A DNA stretch of 64,000 bases from Jiella flava (GCF_017349315.1 NZ_JAFMPP010000009.1:1-64000), one strand, 5' to 3'. Numbered from the stretch's first letter, positions 46,436 to 56,295 are shown. Notes: a model not told the origin generated them from the letters alone. Made by a program: numbers and translations.

Positions 46436-47250
46436 GCGCGCAAAACACCGGCAGGCGGCGGACGGCGCCGGACATCCTCGCCCGCAAGGGGGGCGAGCCG
46501 ATCGTCTCTCTCACCTGCTACAACGCTGCTTTCGCGCCCTTCGTCGATCCGTTGGTCGACTTCATTCTCGTCGGCGACAGCCTCGCCATGGTCGAGCACG
46601 GCATGGACTCGACACTCGGGGTGAGCCTCGATCTGATGATCGCCCACGGCAAGGCGGTGGTGCGCTCGACGTCGCAGGCGCTGATCGTCGTCGACATGCC
46701 TTTCGGCTCGTACGAAGCCTCGAAGGAAGAGGCGTTTCGCGCCGCCGCGCGCCTGATGGCCGAGACCGGCTGCGGCGCCGTCAAGCTGGAGGGCGGCGCC
46801 CCGATGGCCGAGACCATCGCCTTTCTGGCCGCGCGCGGCATTCCGGTGATGGCCCATATCGGCCTGACGCCTCAGGCGGTGAACGCACTCGGCGGGTTCA
46901 AGAGCCAGGGCCACGACGCCGTGGCCCGCGACAAGATCCTCGGCGATGCGATCGCCGTGGCCGAGGCGGGGGCCTTTGCCGTCGTCGTCGAAGGCGTCGT
47001 TGCGCCGCTTGGCGACGAGATCACCGCCAAAATCGCGATCCCGACCATCGGCATCGGCGCCTCAGCGGGCTGCGACGGTCAGGTTCTGGTGATCAACGAC
47101 ATGCTCGGCCTCACCGACCGCGTGCCGCGCTTCGTCAAGCGGTTCGGCAATGTCGGCCAGGCGGTGACCGACGCGGTCTCGGCCTATGCCGACGACGTTC
47201 GGGCGCGGCGTTTTCCGGGGCAAGAGCATACCTATAAGCCGCGTGGCTGA
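46432..47250 (+). CDS. panB: Ketopantoate hydroxymethyltransferase
   Basis: The 272-residue TIM-barrel enzyme makes ketopantoate from alpha-ketoisovalerate and methylenetetrahydrofolate. It has the metal-binding [42 protein letters not shown] and the late [18 protein letters not shown]. The ATG at 46432 overlaps the panC stop. It is convergent with arsH; the 83-bp gap has no clear terminator. Confidence 0.96.
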   Translation: MSAQNTGRRRTAPDILARKGGEPIVSLTCYNAAFAPFVDPLVDFILVGDSLAMVEHGMDSTLGVSLDLMIAHGKAVVRSTSQALIVVDMPFGSYEASKEEAFRAAARLMAETGCGAVKLEGGAPMAETIAFLAARGIPVMAHIGLTPQAVNALGGFKSQGHDAVARDKILGDAIAVAEAGAFAVVVEGVVAPLGDEITAKIAIPTIGIGASAGCDGQVLVINDMLGLTDRVPRFVKRFGNVGQAVTDAVSAYADDVRARRFPGQEHTYKPRG

Positions 47251-47333
47251 GGGGCGGCGATCGGCTCGGCTGGCGGTCGCGACGCGGGCACGCGATGCAT
47301 TGGCGGTTCACCGCAAACGCACCGCCGTCAATC

Positions 47334-48068
47334 TCAAATCGACCGCTGGTTCACCCGCCGCGACAGCTCTTCGGCTGTCTCCACCCGTTCCGAATAGCGA
47401 TCGGTGAGGACCGGAGAGCGGCTGCGGGTCAGATAGGTGAATTTCACCAGCTCTTCGCAGACATCGACGATGCGGTCGTAGAAGGCCGAGGGTTTCATCC
47501 GACCGGCATCATCAAATTCGGTGAAGGCTTTCGGCACCGAGGACTGGTTGGGGATCGTCACCATCCGCATCCAGCGGCCAAGCACCCGCAGCTGGTTGAC
47601 GGCGTTGAAGCTTTGGGAACCGCCGGAGACCTGCATTACCGCCAGCGTCTTGCCCTGGGTCGGCCGGACCGCGCCGGAAGACAACGGAATCCAGTCGATC
47701 TGTGCCTTCATGATGCCGGTCATCGCGCCATGGCGCTCCGGGCTGACCCAGACCATCCCCTCGCACCACGCCGCCAGATCGCGCAGCTCACGCACCTTCG
47801 GATGGTCGGGCCCGGCCGCATCGGGCAGCGGCAGATCGCGTGGATCGAAGCTCTTGACCTCGCAGCCATAGGCGGTGAGCAGCCGGCCGGCCTCTTCGGC
47901 GACGAGACGCGAATAGGAGCGTTCGCGCAGCGAGCCATGGAGCGCCAGAATGCGCGGCGGGTGACCGGGGTCGTCTGGCGCCGCAAAGGCTGCCGGGTCG
48001 ATCAAACGAAAGGCCTCGGCGTTGATATTGGGCAAATCGGCGAGGACTTGGGGGAGGGTATCGGTCAT
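47334..48068 (-). CDS. arsH: ArsH NADPH-dependent flavoprotein
   Basis: The 244-residue FMN reductase of the arsenic operon can oxidise trivalent organoarsenicals. The flavodoxin-like core has [12 protein letters not shown] (phosphate loop), [23 protein letters not shown] and [25 protein letters not shown], all typical of ArsH. The ATG at 48068 overlaps the arsC stop (ATGA) and is preferred over a longer frame. It is the last gene of arsR-aqpS-arsC-arsH. Confidence 0.95.
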   Translation of the reverse strand: MTDTLPQVLADLPNINAEAFRLIDPAAFAAPDDPGHPPRILALHGSLRERSYSRLVAEEAGRLLTAYGCEVKSFDPRDLPLPDAAGPDHPKVRELRDLAAWCEGMVWVSPERHGAMTGIMKAQIDWIPLSSGAVRPTQGKTLAVMQVSGGSQSFNAVNQLRVLGRWMRMVTIPNQSSVPKAFTEFDDAGRMKPSAFYDRIVDVCEELVKFTYLTRSRSPVLTDRYSERVETAEELSRRVNQRSI

Positions 48069-48478
48069 TGTGGTGTCTTTGGCGGAACGATCTCGCCGTC
48101 TTCCTTGGCAAAGGCTCCGATCTCCGGATTGGGCAGGATTTCCAGCACCTTTTCCGATGGCCGGCAAAGCCGGACGCCTTTCTCGGTGATGACGATCGGC
48201 CGGTTGATCAGGATCGGATGTTCCATCATCGCCTGGAGCAGCTCCTCATCCGACAGCTTGTCGTCGTCGAGGCCGAGCTCGTGATAGGGCGTGCCCTTTT
48301 CGCGCATGATGTCGCGGGGTTTCAGGCCCATCATGTCGAGCAGCTCGATCAGCGTTTCGCGGCTCGGCGGCGTCTTCAGATATTCGATGATTTTTGGCTC
48401 TTCGCCGGATTGGCGGATCATCGCCAAAGTGTTGCGCGAGGTGCCGCATTGCGGATTGTGATAGATGGTGACGGGCAT
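48065..48478 (-). CDS. arsC: Arsenate reductase, glutaredoxin-dependent
   Basis: The 137-residue cytoplasmic enzyme reduces As(V) to As(III). It has the catalytic Cys11 ([14 protein letters not shown]) and the conserved arginines at about 90 and 103 ([17 protein letters not shown]). The open frame runs far upstream (to 49282) but the domain starts at MPVTIYHNP, so the ATG at 48478 is right. It is 29 bp after aqpS. The product As(III) would leave through AqpS. Confidence 0.94.
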   Translation of the reverse strand: MPVTIYHNPQCGTSRNTLAMIRQSGEEPKIIEYLKTPPSRETLIELLDMMGLKPRDIMREKGTPYHELGLDDDKLSDEELLQAMMEHPILINRPIVITEKGVRLCRPSEKVLEILPNPEIGAFAKEDGEIVPPKTPQ

Positions 48479-48507
48479 GATGTTGGTCTCTTCAACGATG
48501 AATGGGC

Positions 48508-49221
48508 TTAGTCGGCCGCTTGTCGCATGGCTGAACGGATCGTCAGCCGTGTGCCCGGATTGAGCAGCCAGCCGAACAATGCGACGGCGATGACGGCGCC
48601 CAAGCACTCGGCCAGCGCGAAGGCCGGAACGTCGATCGGCCGAATGCCGGAAAAGCTGTCGGTGAAGGCACGCGCCAGTGCCACGGCCGGATTGGCGAAG
48701 CTCGTCGAGGCGGTAAACCAATAGGCGGCGGTGATGTAGAGGCCGACGAGCCAGGGAATCGCGCGGTTGTCGAAGCGCAGGCCGCCGAGGATGACGCCGA
48801 CGAGGCCGAAGGTCGCGACGATCTCCGCAAACCATTGCGCCGGGCCGGTGCGGGCATGGGCGGAGAGGGCGAGCGGGGCCAAATCGAACATCAGGTGCGC
48901 AGCAATCGTGCCGGCGATGCCACCGAGGATCTGGGCCATCCCGTAGCGCCACGATTCGCCGGAGCCGATGGCGCCGCGCAGCCACATGGCAAGGGTCACG
49001 GCCGGGTTGAAATGGGCGCCCGAGATCGGTCCGAGAATGGTGATAAGGACGACGAGGATCGCGCCCGTCGGCAACGTGTTGCCGAGGAGGGCGAGGGCGG
49101 TGTCGCCCGTCAGCCGCTCGGCCATGATGCCTGAGCCGACCACGGTGGCGACGAGAAGCCCGGTGCCGAGCGCTTCGGCGGTCAGGCGGCGGGGCAGATC
49201 GAAAGAGGGGACGTCGGTCAT
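48508..49221 (-). CDS. aqpS: Aquaglyceroporin AqpS
   Basis: The 237-residue major intrinsic protein has six membrane helices and two NPA motifs (HFNPAVTLAMWLRG and FANPAVALARAF), which form the channel. In Sinorhizobium arsR-aqpS-arsC-arsH, this channel lets As(III) made by ArsC flow out down its gradient in place of an ArsB or Acr3 pump. The ATG at 49221 overlaps the arsR stop (ATGA), and the 268-residue longer frame is not supported. Confidence 0.92.
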   Translation of the reverse strand: MTDVPSFDLPRRLTAEALGTGLLVATVVGSGIMAERLTGDTALALLGNTLPTGAILVVLITILGPISGAHFNPAVTLAMWLRGAIGSGESWRYGMAQILGGIAGTIAAHLMFDLAPLALSAHARTGPAQWFAEIVATFGLVGVILGGLRFDNRAIPWLVGLYITAAYWFTASTSFANPAVALARAFTDSFSGIRPIDVPAFALAECLGAVIAVALFGWLLNPGTRLTIRSAMRQAAD

Positions 49222-49583
49222 GACGGTGTCTTTGCTGGACGATGAGCGGGATCGGCGATGGAGCAGCAGCCGCTTGCGCCAACGCCGCAGATCTCTGGAT
49301 GGCCGCCGCAGCAATCCTCGGCCAGGAAGGCGAGCAACGCCCGCATCGCCTCGAACCGCACCGCGTATCGCACCTGTCGGCCCTCGCGCCAGGAATGGGT
49401 CAGGCCGCCACGGTCGAGGCCCGCGAGATGAAAGCTCATCCGCGTCGGCATGACCGACAGTGCCTCGGCGATGGCGCCGGAGGGCAGGCCGCTCGGTCCA
49501 GCCTTCATCAACAGCCGAAACGCCCGGAGGCGGTCGGCATGGGCAAGGGCAGACAGGGCAGCAACGGCGATCCGATCATCCAT
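49218..49583 (-). CDS. arsR: ArsR-family arsenite-responsive repressor
   Basis: The 121-residue winged-helix repressor has its recognition region at about 33-60 (GLPSGAIAEALSVMPTRMSFHLAGL). It lacks the ELCVCDL metal site of the plasmid ArsR class. Instead Cys91, Cys92 and Cys99 near the C-terminus (CCGGHPEIC) resemble the Acidithiobacillus-type As(III) site, with extra Cys106-Cys107. It overlaps aqpS by four bases and presumably represses its own operon through the palindrome at 49585-49619. Confidence 0.92.
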   Translation of the reverse strand: MDDRIAVAALSALAHADRLRAFRLLMKAGPSGLPSGAIAEALSVMPTRMSFHLAGLDRGGLTHSWREGRQVRYAVRFEAMRALLAFLAEDCCGGHPEICGVGASGCCSIADPAHRPAKTPS

Positions 49584-49584
49584 A

Positions 49585-49619
49585 ATTGCAATTATACAAG
49601 GATTATTGGATAATGCAAT
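49585..49619. promoter_or_regulatory. Candidate ArsR operator
   Basis: ATTGCA (49585-49590) and TGCAAT (49614-49619) are the outer arms of an AT-rich dyad extended by ATTAT/ATAAT on the inside, immediately before the arsR start codon. ArsR repressors bind such AT-rich palindromes at promoters. The AT content contrasts with the GC-rich genome, as expected for a regulatory site. Confidence 0.65.
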
Positions 49620-49731
49620 CGACCGATTTGCCTCACTTCGAGGTCTTGCCGCCGCGTTTGCCGATGGTCTGGCCCCGTGTACGAGACATTCGACACGGTC
49701 GAACGTCGGATCGGTGATCGATGATGCCGTT

Positions 49732-50223
49732 CTAGCTGTCGAAAAGGCGGAGCGTTTTGAGCCTGATCTTCATCGCCGCCGGCGAAACCGAGAATTGCCG
49801 GGCCATCACTTCGGGATCTGGGTCCTTCTGCCAAAGAGCGGTGATCCGAGACTTCGGCATGAGGATCTGCGCGGCCAATTTATTGGCTTGCACCTCATGG
49901 GCCTCGCTGAACGGCTCCGAAGGGTTCTTCGCGCCGCCGAACAAGCGATCCAGATGTCCGTGCTCGTCGATAAGATCACGGTGCAGCAGAAAATGCGCCA
50001 GTTCGTGGGCCGCTGTGAAGCGGCGCCGCTGCGGGCCTTCGTTGGCGTTGACGAGAACTTCGTATTTGCCGTCTTTCGCTCGTCGAATTTGACCTGACTC
50101 GGATTCCGGAAGATCGGCGGTCATATAGCGCACGCCGAGCTCGCTCAGGATCCGTTCCGGATCCACCGGCGGCTCGCTCATATGCCGTCTGACGATTTCG
50201 ATCTCAGTCTCTCGCATCATCAT
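49732..50223 (-). CDS. IrrE/ImmA-family metallopeptidase-like protein
   Basis: The 163-residue protein has the zinc-protease motif HELAH at 73-77 and the following EVQANKLAAQILMP (third ligand region, Glu110), then a C-terminal MARQFSVSPAAMKIRL helix-turn-helix-like segment. ImmA-type proteases cleave repressors, often of mobile elements, and IrrE controls radiation responses. No XRE-type repressor is adjacent, unlike the usual ImmA-ImmR pairs. Instead its start lies within the end of a small membrane protein gene (20-bp overlap). Three successive ATGs make the start uncertain by two residues. Confidence 0.88.
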   Translation of the reverse strand: MMMRETEIEIVRRHMSEPPVDPERILSELGVRYMTADLPESESGQIRRAKDGKYEVLVNANEGPQRRRFTAAHELAHFLLHRDLIDEHGHLDRLFGGAKNPSEPFSEAHEVQANKLAAQILMPKSRITALWQKDPDPEVMARQFSVSPAAMKIRLKTLRLFDS

Positions 50224-50614
50224 CTCGTCCGATTTGATCCATCAGCTCCTTGATCTGGTCGTCATTGGTCTCTTGGACGCCATCGAAGAGGCCCTCGGAC
50301 TCGTATAATTCCCTCAAGACCCGAGGATAAAGTTCCCCGCGAACCATCGCCGGTGCAATTTTCTGGATCTCCTGAGCCGCCCGCGCCAAGGCTTCACTTC
50401 TTAGGAGCCAAAATCCGCCGAATGCGGCGACGACCAGAAATGTCTGCAAAACTGTGATCGATACCGCGATCGCCGAGGAATCGGATTTACCAGTTCGATT
50501 CCACATCAACCCAATCAGGAACGCCCAAAGACAATGTAGGGCGACGTTGCCGTGTTTACGACCGAGCTGTTTCAAGCGCTTTGCAATTTCGGCGAAGTCT
50601 TCGCTTGCATCCAC
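50204..50614 (-). CDS. Two-helix membrane protein of unknown function
   Basis: I do not recognise this 136-residue protein. It shows a basic N-terminus, two probable membrane helices (about 23-39 and 47-71), then a soluble C-terminal helix region rich in acidic residues (RELYESEGLFDGVQETNDDQIKELMDQIGRDDD). The start is GTG with a poor ribosome-binding site. Its 3' end overlaps the metallopeptidase gene by 20 bases, so the two are co-translated. A membrane partner and a cytoplasmic protease could form a signalling or stress-response unit; this is inference. Confidence 0.65.
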   Translation of the reverse strand: MDASEDFAEIAKRLKQLGRKHGNVALHCLWAFLIGLMWNRTGKSDSSAIAVSITVLQTFLVVAAFGGFWLLRSEALARAAQEIQKIAPAMVRGELYPRVLRELYESEGLFDGVQETNDDQIKELMDQIGRDDDARD

Positions 50615-50738
50615 GTCGAGGAATCCGTTTCAGCTCGATCGCGAGACACGATACTGAAACGGCGTAATTTGAGAAGATACAATTTCTGCGACTTTGCTTT
50701 GATGCTCTGCGCGCTGCGGCTCTTGCTCCCCGCTTCGC

Positions 50739-52163
50739 TTAGTCTTCGCCGGTGATGTGCGGGGCGATCTGGACACCGCCCATGCGGTTGAAGGCGTCGA
50801 GGGCGGCGACCTTATAAGCTTCGGCAAGGGTGGGGTAGTTGAAGGTGTTTTCGACGAAGTAGTCGAGCGTGCCTTTGAGGTTCAGCACCGCCTGGCCGAT
50901 ATGGATCAACTCGGTTGCGCCTTCGCCGACGATATGGCAGCCGAGCAGCCGGCGGGTCTTGAGGCTGAAGATCATCTTCAGCATGCCCCTGTCGAGGCCC
51001 ATGATGTGGCCGCGCGAGGTCTCGCGAAAGCGGGCGAGGCCGACTTCGTAGGGAATGCCGCGCTCAGCGACCTCGGCTTCGGTCATGCCGACGGTGGAGA
51101 TTTCCGGCACCGAGTAGATCCCATAGGGGAAATATTCCGGCGGCTCGATCGCTGCGACGCCGAGGGCGTGGCAGGCGGCAACGCGGCCCTGTTCCATCGA
51201 GGTCGAGGCGAGGCTTGGAAAGCCGATGACATCGCCGGCGGCGTAGATGTGAGGCACATCTGTCTGCAGCGTCTTGGGATCCACTTTCAGCCGCCCGCGA
51301 TGATCGGTGCTGAGGCCGCAGGCTTCGAGGTTGAGCGCCCGGGTCGAGCCCATGCGGCCGGCGGCGAACAACACCATCTGGGCCCGCACCTTGCGGCCGC
51401 CTTCGAGATGGATGTCGCAGAAGCCGTCGGCCTGCTTTTCCACCTTCTCGACCTTGTTGCCGAAGCGCAGCACCATGGCGCTGTCGCGCAGCTGATAGGT
51501 GAAGTCCTCGCGGATCTCCTTGTCGATGAAGTCGAGCATCGAATCGCGTGGCTCGATCAGCGTGACCCGCACATCGAGGGCGTTGAAGATCGTCGCATAT
51601 TCGACGCCGATGACGCCGGCGCCGATCACCGCAAGGGAGCGCGGCAGGGTCTCGATCTCGACGATCTCGTCGCTGTCGAGCACGGTCTTGCCGTCGAAGG
51701 GAATATAGTTTGGCCGGAACGGATGGGTGCCGACGGCGATCAGAAAACTGTTGGCCGACAGATGGTGGACCTCGCCCTCGTCTCCGTGCACTTCGATCGC
51801 ATGGGAATCGACGAACCGCGCTTCGCCCCGCAGCGTGTTGACCCGATTGCGGGCGAATTGATGCTCCAGCACCTCGACCTCATGGCCGAGGGTGAGATGC
51901 AGTCGGTTGCGCAGATCGTCGGCGGTGATGTCTTGCTTCACACGGTATGAGCGGCCGTAGAAGCCACGTTCGCGCCAGCCGGAGAGGTTGAGCACCGTCT
52001 CGCGCAGCGTCTTCGACGGGATCGTGCCGGTATGGACCGAGACGCCGCCGACCTTGCGGCCGCGCTCGACCACCAGGACTTTGCGCCCGAGCTTGGCGGC
52101 CTGGATGGCGGCGCGACGCCCTGAGGGGCCGCTGCCGATGACGATGAAGTCGAAGTGTTCCAC
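50739..52163 (-). CDS. sthA: Soluble pyridine nucleotide transhydrogenase
   Basis: The 474-residue flavoprotein transfers reducing equivalents between NADPH and NAD+ to balance the two pools. The FAD motif GSGPSGRRAAIQAAKLG, the NAD(P) motif GAGVIGVEYATIF and the dimerisation domain (ETSRGHIMGLDRGMLKMIF) are present. The usual CxxxxC redox site of this family is replaced by GGVSVHTGTIPSKTLRE, as expected for SthA rather than dihydrolipoamide dehydrogenase. It is a single gene on the minus strand, divergent from gshB. Confidence 0.94.
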   Translation of the reverse strand: MEHFDFIVIGSGPSGRRAAIQAAKLGRKVLVVERGRKVGGVSVHTGTIPSKTLRETVLNLSGWRERGFYGRSYRVKQDITADDLRNRLHLTLGHEVEVLEHQFARNRVNTLRGEARFVDSHAIEVHGDEGEVHHLSANSFLIAVGTHPFRPNYIPFDGKTVLDSDEIVEIETLPRSLAVIGAGVIGVEYATIFNALDVRVTLIEPRDSMLDFIDKEIREDFTYQLRDSAMVLRFGNKVEKVEKQADGFCDIHLEGGRKVRAQMVLFAAGRMGSTRALNLEACGLSTDHRGRLKVDPKTLQTDVPHIYAAGDVIGFPSLASTSMEQGRVAACHALGVAAIEPPEYFPYGIYSVPEISTVGMTEAEVAERGIPYEVGLARFRETSRGHIMGLDRGMLKMIFSLKTRRLLGCHIVGEGATELIHIGQAVLNLKGTLDYFVENTFNYPTLAEAYKVAALDAFNRMGGVQIAPHITGED

Positions 52164-52420
52164 GAGCGGACTCCGAAATGGCTATTGTCGATGACGCTTT
52201 GATTCGTGCGTCGGACGCATGCCGCATTCGGCGATGCAGCACGAAACGTCCCTACGCTTGTTTGGACCTTGAGACCAGTTGTCGGTGCGTGAGGTTCAGG
52301 GGTGGTCACGGATCGTGCCGTGCCGGGTGATGCAGTCCGGGCAACGCCGCGGCCATTGCCAGCGCTAAGGGGGGGCGCTACCACCTCTTCCAACGAACAA
52401 CTCCAAGCGGAGATGCCGCC

Positions 52421-53359
52421 ATGGCTCTCGATGTCGCCGTTCAGATGGACCATGTCTCATCGATTTCGATCAAGGGTGATTCGACCTTCGCCATCTGTCT
52501 CGAAGCCCAGCGCCGGGGCCACAGCCTGTTCCACTACACGCCGGACCGGCTGTCTTTGCGCGACGGTGTCGTCACGGTGCGCGGCGAGGCGATGGAGCTG
52601 CGTGAGGAAGAGGGCAACCATTTCACCCTCGGGGCGAGCGAAAAGCGCGATCTGTCCTCTGCCGACGTCGTGCTGTTACGCCAGGATCCGCCCTTCGACA
52701 TGGCCTATATCACATCGACCCACATTCTGGAGCGGGTCCAGCCGAAGACGCTGGTGGTCAACGACCCGGCCTCGGTGCGCAATGCGCCGGAAAAGATCTT
52801 TGTCACCGACTTTCCCGATCTGATGCCGGAGACGTTGATCACCAAGGATCCGGCCGAGGTGGCCGCGTTTCGCAAGGAGTTCGGCGAGATCGTCATGAAG
52901 CCGCTCTATGGCAATGGCGGCGCGGGCGTCTTCCACATCACCAAGGACGACCGCAACATCACCTCCTTCATGGAAACCTTCGGGCTGCTTTATCGCGAGC
53001 CGTTCATCGTCCAGCGCTATCTCAAGGACGTTCGTCAGGGCGACAAGCGGATCATCCTCGTCGACGGCAAGGTCGCCGGCGCGATCAACCGGGTTCCGGC
53101 CGAGACCGATGCGCGCTCCAACATGCATGTCGGCGGCGTCGCCACCGCCACTGAGCTGACGGTGCGCGAGCACGAGATTTGCGAGCGGATCGGCCCGGCG
53201 CTGAAGGAGCGCGATCTTCTCTTCGTCGGCATCGATGTGATCGGGGGCCTTTTGACCGAAATCAACGTCACCTCGCCGACGGGGATCCGCGAGGTCGCGC
53301 GCTTCGGCGGCAACGACATTGCGGCGATGATCTGGGATGCGATCGAAGCCCGTTTGTAA
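52421..53359 (+). CDS. gshB: Glutathione synthetase
   Basis: The 312-residue ATP-grasp enzyme joins gamma-glutamylcysteine with glycine. Landmarks are [28 protein letters not shown], the ATP-grasp loop [31 protein letters not shown] and the C-terminal [24 protein letters not shown] 52421 gives a usual start. The 257-bp region before it, shared with the divergent sthA promoter, contains a G-rich tract but no structure I could assign. Confidence 0.95.
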   Translation: MALDVAVQMDHVSSISIKGDSTFAICLEAQRRGHSLFHYTPDRLSLRDGVVTVRGEAMELREEEGNHFTLGASEKRDLSSADVVLLRQDPPFDMAYITSTHILERVQPKTLVVNDPASVRNAPEKIFVTDFPDLMPETLITKDPAEVAAFRKEFGEIVMKPLYGNGGAGVFHITKDDRNITSFMETFGLLYREPFIVQRYLKDVRQGDKRIILVDGKVAGAINRVPAETDARSNMHVGGVATATELTVREHEICERIGPALKERDLLFVGIDVIGGLLTEINVTSPTGIREVARFGGNDIAAMIWDAIEARL

Positions 53360-53517
53360 GGCGACGAAGGCGTCGGCGGCGTGCCGGAAGCCGCCGATCT
53401 GCGGTTCAACATGAACCGAACATAAAAGCCGCGTTCCGGAACCGTTTGGTCGGCTCGTGTTTTCTTGGGGTCAGCGGTCGAGAGATCGACCATGAGACAT
53501 TTGCCAGGAGGACACTG

Positions 53518-54150
53518 ATGAAGCTTCCCATTCTCGCCGCCGCTGCGCTGACCGCCACCGTCGCGATTCCCGCCGGTCAGGCCTTTGCCTCGCAAAAGGC
53601 GATCGCCACGACCAACGTCAATCTGCGGGCCGGCCCGTCGACCAGCTATCCGGCGGTCGACATGGTCGAGGCCGGCGAAGGCTTGCGGGTGTTTGGATGC
53701 CTGCAGACGCGGTCCTGGTGCGATGTGCGCTATCGCGGCCAGCGGGGTTGGATGTCGGCGAACTACATCGCCGTCGCGAGCCAAAGCTATCGCGCCCGCC
53801 GCGAGTTCGATCCCTATAGTGCGCCGGTAATCACCTTCTCCGTCGACAGCTATTGGGGCGATCACTACCGTCAGCGCAGTTGGTATCGCGATCGCGATCG
53901 GTTCCGGGGCGACTTCCGCGAGGATCGCGGCCCCCGCGATCGGGACTTCGACCGTCGTGACCGGGAGCGGCATGACTGGGAGCGGGCCCGCCTCGAGCGT
54001 GAGCGTGACCGTGAGCAGGCCGACCGCGTCGACGATCGCATCGACCGTCTGGAGCGTGACGTGCGCCGCGAGCGTCGCGAGCGGATCCGCGAGGAGACCC
54101 GTCCGGAGCCGCAGGTGACGACTCCGGTGCCGCTCTACCGGGTCGATTGA
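53518..54150 (+). CDS. Secreted SH3-domain protein with charged tail
   Basis: The 210-residue protein has a signal peptide (MKLPILAAAALTATVAIPAGQAFA, 1-24) and a bacterial SH3 domain (about 27-88, TTNVNLRAGPSTSYPAVDMVEAGEGLRVFG...GQRGWMSANYI). A tail of about 90 residues is almost entirely Arg, Asp and Glu (for example RDRDFDRRDRERHDWE), probably disordered or helical. Cys62 and Cys69 could form a disulfide. AGGAGG precedes the ATG at ideal spacing. It is expected in the periplasm and may bind peptidoglycan; partners are unknown. Confidence 0.88.
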   Translation: MKLPILAAAALTATVAIPAGQAFASQKAIATTNVNLRAGPSTSYPAVDMVEAGEGLRVFGCLQTRSWCDVRYRGQRGWMSANYIAVASQSYRARREFDPYSAPVITFSVDSYWGDHYRQRSWYRDRDRFRGDFREDRGPRDRDFDRRDRERHDWERARLERERDREQADRVDDRIDRLERDVRRERRERIREETRPEPQVTTPVPLYRVD

Positions 54151-54364
54151 GCGAAGCCATGATTTGAGCGCCTTGTTTTCGCCGGTTGGGCCCATTGGGC
54201 TTGGCCGGCGAATGCACGTCGTGCTTCTTCCGGCCATCCCGCCGCTTGGCGCGCTTCAGGCCCTGTGCTAAGCCGCCGGCAAATGGCTAGGCAAACGAAG
54301 TCTTCGAACGATCCGGCCATGGTCATTGCCGCCGAGCGGCCTTTGCCCCAGGGAGAGAGACATC

Positions 54365-55681
54365 ATGAGCCAGATCTCCGCCACCGATTCAAAGAACAAA
54401 TTTGAAGGCTTCTTCACGACGTCGGTCCGCGAGCGCGACCCGGAAGTCTTCGGCGCGATGCAACATGAGCTCGGCCGCCAGCGCCACGAGATTGAGCTGA
54501 TTGCCTCGGAAAACATCGTGTCGCGCGCGGTGATGGAGGCCCAGGGCTCGGTCCTGACCAACAAATACGCCGAGGGTTATCCGGGTCGGCGCTATTACGG
54601 CGGTTGCCAATATGTCGACATCGTCGAGGAACTGGCGATCGAGCGGGTGAAGTCGCTGTTTAGCTGCAGCTTTGCCAATGTTCAGGCCAATTCCGGCAGC
54701 CAGGCCAATCAGGCGGTTCTTCTGGCGCTGTCGAAGCCGGGCGCGACGCTGCTTGGCATGAGCCTCGACGCCGGCGGTCACCTGACCCACGGCGCCAGGC
54801 CGAATCTTTCCGGCCGCTGGTTCAACGCGGTGCAATACGGTCTCGACACGGCCACCGGCCTGATCGACTACGATCAGGTCGAGAGTCTCGCGATGGACCA
54901 CAAACCCGAGGTGATCGTCGCCGGGGGGTCGGCCTATTCGCGCCAGATCGACTTTAAGCGCTTCCGTGAAATCGCCGACAAGGTCGGTGCTTATCTCTGG
55001 GTCGACATGGCCCACTTTGCCGGTCTCGTCGCGACGGGGCACCATCCGAGCCCGTTCCCGCATGCCCATGTCGCCACCTCGACGACGCACAAGACCCTGC
55101 GCGGTCCGCGCGGCGGCATCGTGCTGACCAATGACGAGGAGATCGCCAAGAAGATCAATTCGGCGATCTTCCCGGGGCTGCAGGGCGGCCCGCTGATGCA
55201 TGTCATCGCCGGTAAGGCGGTGGCCTTCGGCGAGGCGCTGCAGCCGGCCTATAAGTCCTATATCGGCGCGGTCTGCGAGAACGCCAAGGTTTTGGCGGAA
55301 ACCCTTCGCGAGGGCGGCCTTGATATCGTGTCCGGCGGCACCGACACCCATTTGATGCTGGTGGATCTGCGGCCGATGAACCTCACCGGCAAAGATTCGG
55401 AAAAGGCGCTCGGCCGAGCCAACATCACCTGCAACAAGAACGGTGTGCCGAACGATCCGCAAAAGCCGATGATCACCTCGGGCATCCGTCTCGGCACGCC
55501 CGCGGCGACCAGCCGGGGCTTCGGCACTGCGGAATTCCGCGAGGTCGGCAAGCTGATCATCGAAGTGCTCGACGGCCTGCGCAAGACCAATTCCGAAGAC
55601 GGCAACGCCGCCGTCGAAGCGGCGGTGAAGGAGAAGGTCGTCGCGCTGACCGATCGTTTTCCGATCTACCAGGCGATCTGA
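54365..55681 (+). CDS. glyA: Serine hydroxymethyltransferase
   Basis: The 438-residue PLP enzyme interconverts serine and glycine and supplies one-carbon units. [11 protein letters not shown], the [16 protein letters not shown] segment and the PLP lysine in [16 protein letters not shown] are intact. I chose the ATG at 54365, preceded by GGGAGAGAG; a longer frame adds 13 residues. It is followed by a strong terminator before nrdR. glyA-nrdR-ribD-ribE-ribH-nusB is a conserved alphaproteobacterial order. Confidence 0.97.
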   Translation: MSQISATDSKNKFEGFFTTSVRERDPEVFGAMQHELGRQRHEIELIASENIVSRAVMEAQGSVLTNKYAEGYPGRRYYGGCQYVDIVEELAIERVKSLFSCSFANVQANSGSQANQAVLLALSKPGATLLGMSLDAGGHLTHGARPNLSGRWFNAVQYGLDTATGLIDYDQVESLAMDHKPEVIVAGGSAYSRQIDFKRFREIADKVGAYLWVDMAHFAGLVATGHHPSPFPHAHVATSTTHKTLRGPRGGIVLTNDEEIAKKINSAIFPGLQGGPLMHVIAGKAVAFGEALQPAYKSYIGAVCENAKVLAETLREGGLDIVSGGTDTHLMLVDLRPMNLTGKDSEKALGRANITCNKNGVPNDPQKPMITSGIRLGTPAATSRGFGTAEFREVGKLIIEVLDGLRKTNSEDGNAAVEAAVKEKVVALTDRFPIYQAI

Positions 55682-55722
55682 CGGGCGGCGGCTTTTCGCC
55701 CGCTCATTCCGTCGCTATTTGG

Positions 55723-55749
55723 AAAAGGCCGCGATGGCGCGGCCTTTTT
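55723..55749 (+). terminator. Rho-independent terminator of glyA
   Basis: AAAAGGCCGCG and CGCGGCCTTTTT form an 11-bp stem (arms 55723-55733 and 55738-55748) with loop ATGG, and the T run is built into the stem end. It lies 42 bp after glyA and 28 bp before nrdR. The A/T-extended stem could also work on the minus strand. Confidence 0.9.
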
Positions 55750-55776
55750 GTTGTCGATGTCTGGAGATCGGTTGCA

Positions 55777-56295
55777 ATGCGCTGTCCCTATTGCGGTTCC
55801 CAGGACAGCCAGGTGAAGGATTCGCGCCCGGCCGAAGATGGCACGGCCATCCGGCGGCGTCGCATCTGCCCTGATTGCAGTGGCCGCTTCACCACCTTCG
55901 AACGGGTGCAGCTGCGCGAACTCCAGGTTCTGAAGAAATCCGGCAAGCGCGTGCTCTTCGATCGCGACAAGCTGGCGCGCTCGATCGAAATTGCCCTGCG
56001 CAAGCGTCCGGTCGATCCGCAACGGGTCGAGCGCTTGATCTCCGGCATCGTCCGGCGGCTCGAGCAGCTCGGCGAACCGGACGTGTCCTCGGGGGCGATC
56101 GGCGCCATGGTGATGGAAGCCCTGAAGGGGCTCGACGACGTCGCTTATGTGCGCTTTGCGTCGGTCTATCGCGATTTTGCCGAGGCGAGCGATTTCGAAT
56201 CTGTGATCGGCGAGCTTGCACGCTCGCACAACGACACGACGATCGAAATGGCCGCAGCCACACGGGAGCAGCGTGGAGAGAGCGACGATGCCTGA
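55777..56295 (+). CDS. nrdR: Ribonucleotide reductase regulator NrdR
   Basis: The 172-residue repressor binds ATP or dATP and represses ribonucleotide reductase genes. An N-terminal zinc ribbon (Cys3, Cys6, Cys31, Cys34: RCPYCGSQ and CPDCSGRF) is followed by an ATP-cone (about 49-139, [16 protein letters not shown]). The C-terminal acidic extension is variable. Its end overlaps ribD by eight bases. Confidence 0.95.
   Translation: MRCPYCGSQDSQVKDSRPAEDGTAIRRRRICPDCSGRFTTFERVQLRELQVLKKSGKRVLFDRDKLARSIEIALRKRPVDPQRVERLISGIVRRLEQLGEPDVSSGAIGAMVMEALKGLDDVAYVRFASVYRDFAEASDFESVIGELARSHNDTTIEMAAATREQRGESDDA

Noticed and set aside
48065-49282. A 405-residue version of ArsC
   Set aside because: The frame runs antisense-like through aqpS sequence before the true ArsC domain. 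The ATG at 48478 gives the normal 137-residue protein.
53035-54237. 400-residue minus-strand frame over gshB and the SH3 gene
   Set aside because: It has no family resemblance and opposes two genes with clear motifs and a strong ribosome-binding site.
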